Source: an uncultured Gemmataceae bacterium (GTDB lineage: Bacteria > Planctomycetota > Planctomycetia > Gemmatales > Gemmataceae). Taken from it: a DNA stretch of 64,000 nt. The position numbers were made by a program, and so were the translations under genes. This document shows, piece after piece, positions 62,034 through 64,000 of this stretch. The stretch spans positions 38,756 through 102,755 of the forward strand of contig CALDUY010000015.1 of the NCBI GenBank assembly GCA_937923405.1, in the 5' to 3' direction. Positions within the stretch are counted from its first letter, which is position 1. Each line of letters opens with the position of its first letter. The notes under the pieces were generated by a model. That model worked only from the letters and a program-made list of their open reading frames with translations, did no database searches and was not told the DNA's origin.

Positions 62034-62528
62034 ATGCACGGCGTGGATGTGATTCGGACGGCATTGCAATCAACGCAACATCTGGTGAACTGGTTTCTCT
62101 CCGACCTCAACGACGAGGAGTTGCTCGTCCGTCCTGTGGCTGGGGCCAACCACATCGCCTGGCAGATGGGGCACCTGATCGTGTCGGAAAGCGGATTACT
62201 TCGTCAGCAGCTGCCTGACGCAGTCTACCCCGAGCTGCCGGCCGGCTTCGCTGAACAGCACAGCAAGGACACGCAGGCGATGGAACCGCCCAAAGGCTTC
62301 GCCAGCAAAGCGGTCTACGCCGAGCTGTTCCGTCAGGCACGCCAGACCACGCTGGAGATCGTGGCAAAGCTCCAGGACAGCGACCTCGATCAGCCGACGA
62401 CGGGCAACATGGCGCCGTTCGCGCCAACGCTAGGCGCGTTATTTCTTTTGGTCTCGAACCACAGTCTGATGCACGCCGGACAATTCAGCGTCGTTCGCCG
62501 AAAGCTAGGCAAGCCGGTACTGTTTTGA
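62034..62528 (+). CDS. DinB-family metal-binding protein
   Basis: A 164-residue four-helix-bundle protein of the DinB/YfiT type. The three metal-binding His are His47 ('IAWQMGHLIV'), His143 and His147 ('VSNHSLMHAGQF'). Members bind nickel or zinc and include thiol-transferases of mycothiol or bacillithiol, but substrate use cannot be assigned here. There is no signal peptide. The ATG is preceded by GAGGAG. It stands alone between the sugar kinase and the DUF2784-like gene. Confidence 0.85.
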   Translation: MHGVDVIRTALQSTQHLVNWFLSDLNDEELLVRPVAGANHIAWQMGHLIVSESGLLRQQLPDAVYPELPAGFAEQHSKDTQAMEPPKGFASKAVYAELFRQARQTTLEIVAKLQDSDLDQPTTGNMAPFAPTLGALFLLVSNHSLMHAGQFSVVRRKLGKPVLF

Positions 62529-62570
62529 ACGAATCACAGAACAGACGGTTCCGGACGCACCGCGACGGAC

Positions 62571-63272
62571 GTGCATTCTTCCCCTACCCCGAGCCAGCCC
62601 GTGATGCAACCTTACGAACAATTGCTCGAAGCCTTTCAGGAAAGTGTTGAGCCTACGTTTGTCCCTCTATTACAGCTACTTTTTATCATCTATCTTCTCC
62701 TGGGAATGGGGCTGCTTCTGGGACTGTGGTGGTTCTTGATACCGCGCCAGTTCTCTGCAGCTCGTTGGGGGAAGATAGGATTCGCGTTGACACTGCTGTT
62801 GAGTCAGATTGGTTTGCTGTTTCTCTGGCCGGTGCTGTGGAACGCTTGGCTACGGGCTGACCCCATTGCTCGGGCCGATGTCATTGTGACGCTGCACCTG
62901 GCTCTGGTGCTGGGCGTATTAGTGACGTTGCTGCTGGTGCTACTGGGCGGCGTACTTGGGTGGAGTTGGGTGCGCCACTTCTGGTTTCGTGTGATTCAGC
63001 TGCTGCTCATCCAGATCATCGCTGGCCAGGCCGTCGTCGGGCTGGAGTGTCCGCTCAAGACGCTGGAACGTCATCTGCGAGGCGGCCCTGGCTATCTGCA
63101 CGAACTGGACAATGCTCATCCGATTGGTCGGTTTTGCAATGAGCTGCTCTATTACGAACTACCCCAGCAGATTTTCCTCGTCATCTATCTGGTGGTAGCG
63201 CTGCTGATGCTATCTACCTGGATCTTCGTTCCGCCGCGTCTGCCGTGGCAACCCGCCGAGCCGCTCCCCTAA
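62571..63272 (+). CDS. DUF2784-like membrane protein
   Basis: A 233-residue membrane protein with five or six helices. The C-terminal half has 'AVVGLECPLKTLERHLRGGPG' and 'DNAHPIGRFCNELLYYELPQ', the DUF2784 pattern of 'x-C-P-L-T-x-x-E' followed by 'x-F-x-x-x-L-x-Y'. DUF2784 proteins are usually about 120 residues; here an extra N-terminal membrane region (about 1-110) precedes it. The start is uncertain: GTG at 62571, or ATG at 62604 giving 222 residues. The function is unknown. It is close behind dinB on the same strand. Confidence 0.7.
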   Translation: MHSSPTPSQPVMQPYEQLLEAFQESVEPTFVPLLQLLFIIYLLLGMGLLLGLWWFLIPRQFSAARWGKIGFALTLLLSQIGLLFLWPVLWNAWLRADPIARADVIVTLHLALVLGVLVTLLLVLLGGVLGWSWVRHFWFRVIQLLLIQIIAGQAVVGLECPLKTLERHLRGGPGYLHELDNAHPIGRFCNELLYYELPQQIFLVIYLVVALLMLSTWIFVPPRLPWQPAEPLP

Positions 63273-63321
63273 AATGGAACGGCTCGACGTTGGGCTTCTC
63301 CATTCACACCACGAATTGGTT

Positions 63322-64000
63322 CTACGCTCTGGAAGCACGACGTCTCGCGAGGACGGACAGGCCGACAACGCGATCGATCGAGTCGTGCCGCACCAGAAGA
63401 TCGGCCACGTCGGCGAAGATGAGATCACGAATGCCGTTCCGCGCTAGGATCGTGTCCGCGCCGGGACCACCATCGAGCAAGTCGCCTGCGGAACCGCCGA
63501 TCAGGGTATCGTCACCCTCCTGACCGTAGAACTCTGCCTTCCACGGAACGCCTTCGCCTGGCAACATCTCGATGTGGTCGTTGCCCTTGCCCCCGAAGAC
63601 GAAGATCGTCTCGCCCTGGTATTGACTGGTCCAGACCTTGTCGTTGAACAAGATCTGGACGAGATTGTTGGTCAATCGCTGCACGCGAATGACATCGTCG
63701 CCGTCGGTGCCGACGATCAGAGTGCCGTCCTGTCCGGGGCCTCCGTCGAGGGTGTTGTTGCCTGGCCCACCATTGAGCTTGTCATTGCCTGGTCCGCCAC
63801 GCAGCACATCGTTGCCGGGACCGCCGTTCAGCACGTCATCAGCCGCGCCGCCGAGCAAGGTGTCGTTGCCGGCATTGCCGATCAGTGTGACAGGTCGACT
63901 TGTTTTGGAGGCGTCGAGTCGGTTGTTCCCCGCTCCGCCGATGAGTCGAGCCGCCTCGATGCTGACGAGGTTGATCTTGGCCCCGGCGCTGGTCGAGGTC
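63322..64000 (-). CDS. RTX-repeat (hemolysin-type calcium-binding) protein, C-terminal part
   Basis: The visible C-terminal ~226 residues of a protein that continues past the right edge. The frame is open to 64000, and an internal TTG at 63858 is not a start. Repeats of the form G-G-x-G-N-D-x-L ('NGGPGNDVLRGGPGNDKLNG', 'GGPGQDGTLIVG', 'GGSAGDLLDGGPGADTIL') bind calcium and fold into a beta-roll, typical of secreted proteins exported by type I secretion. The terminal part 'DSIDRVVGLSVLARRRASRA' is basic. No secretion genes are in the window. Full length and other domains lie outside. Confidence 0.82.
   Translation of the reverse strand, partial: TSTSAGAKINLVSIEAARLIGGAGNNRLDASKTSRPVTLIGNAGNDTLLGGAADDVLNGGPGNDVLRGGPGNDKLNGGPGNNTLDGGPGQDGTLIVGTDGDDVIRVQRLTNNLVQILFNDKVWTSQYQGETIFVFGGKGNDHIEMLPGEGVPWKAEFYGQEGDDTLIGGSAGDLLDGGPGADTILARNGIRDLIFADVADLLVRHDSIDRVVGLSVLARRRASRA

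Noticed and set aside
1..64000. Insertion sequence, phage or integrated plasmid
   Set aside because: No transposase, integrase, phage structural gene or replication gene was found; the three repeat copies lack any enzyme gene.

Overview
The window reads as chromosomal DNA from a planctomycete, probably of the Gemmatales; this is inference. The support is: a TIGR03000-like domain at 38.5 kb, a secreted protein opening with a V-E-L-L-E-P-R-x-L-P motif (26.7-29.0 kb), a Ser/Thr kinase with a planctomycete-style tail, a small AT-hook protein of a type I associate with planctomycetes, and an inner-membrane energising unit with two consecutive ExbD genes. Base composition is moderately high G+C, with a more A+T-rich patch near 29-31 kb. 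I found no rRNA, tRNA, transposase, phage gene or CRISPR array.

Layout. 0-5.5 kb: the 3' part of a radical SAM gene, a GH63-type glucosidase, a pteridine-reductase-like SDR and scpB. 5.5-14.8 kb: a complex I membrane-arm operon in the order nuoH-J-K-L-M-N. It has no nuoI, an exported N-terminal extension on NuoH, and charged insertions in NuoL and NuoM. 14.8-16.6 kb: a small helical protein, tatD and pyrE. 16.6-16.9 kb: the first of three copies of a composite palindromic repeat. 16.9-22.0 kb: a secreted beta-rich protein, a coiled-coil protein, and a fusion of a degenerate M48-like domain with an alpha/beta hydrolase. 22.2-26.1 kb: an AT-hook protein, then a leftward set of lipoprotein, Ski2-like helicase, Nudix protein and zinc ribbon. 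26.3-31.1 kb: cell-surface genes (lipoprotein, double GlcG/RTX protein, outer-membrane barrel).

31.2-34.9 kb holds the second repeat copy, ribokinase, and a Bax1-like nuclease next to an XPB-like helicase, a pairing known from archaea. 35.0-45.9 kb is the most unusual locus. It is a leftward five-gene run of adaptor, RND pump, SPFH protein, SPFH-TIGR03000 fusion and second RND pump. It is read divergently from a TetR gene, with an inverted-repeat operator placed at both predicted transcription start sites. No TolC gene is present.

46.0-55.4 kb: prs, a UDP-glucuronate-decarboxylase-like gene, exbB-exbD-exbD, a Cys/Pro-rich secreted protein, three membrane-protein genes (one HTTM-like) and a WD40/zinc-ribbon protein. 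55.6-64 kb: a receiver-like/HATPase protein, an ECHDC3-like crotonase, the third repeat copy, metK, a membrane-anchored Ser/Thr kinase, an FGGY sugar kinase, DinB, a DUF2784-like membrane protein, and the C-terminal part of an RTX-repeat protein running off the right edge.

Starts were chosen from ribosome-binding sequences, family length and overlaps. Family calls rest on motifs read by eye and no database search was run.
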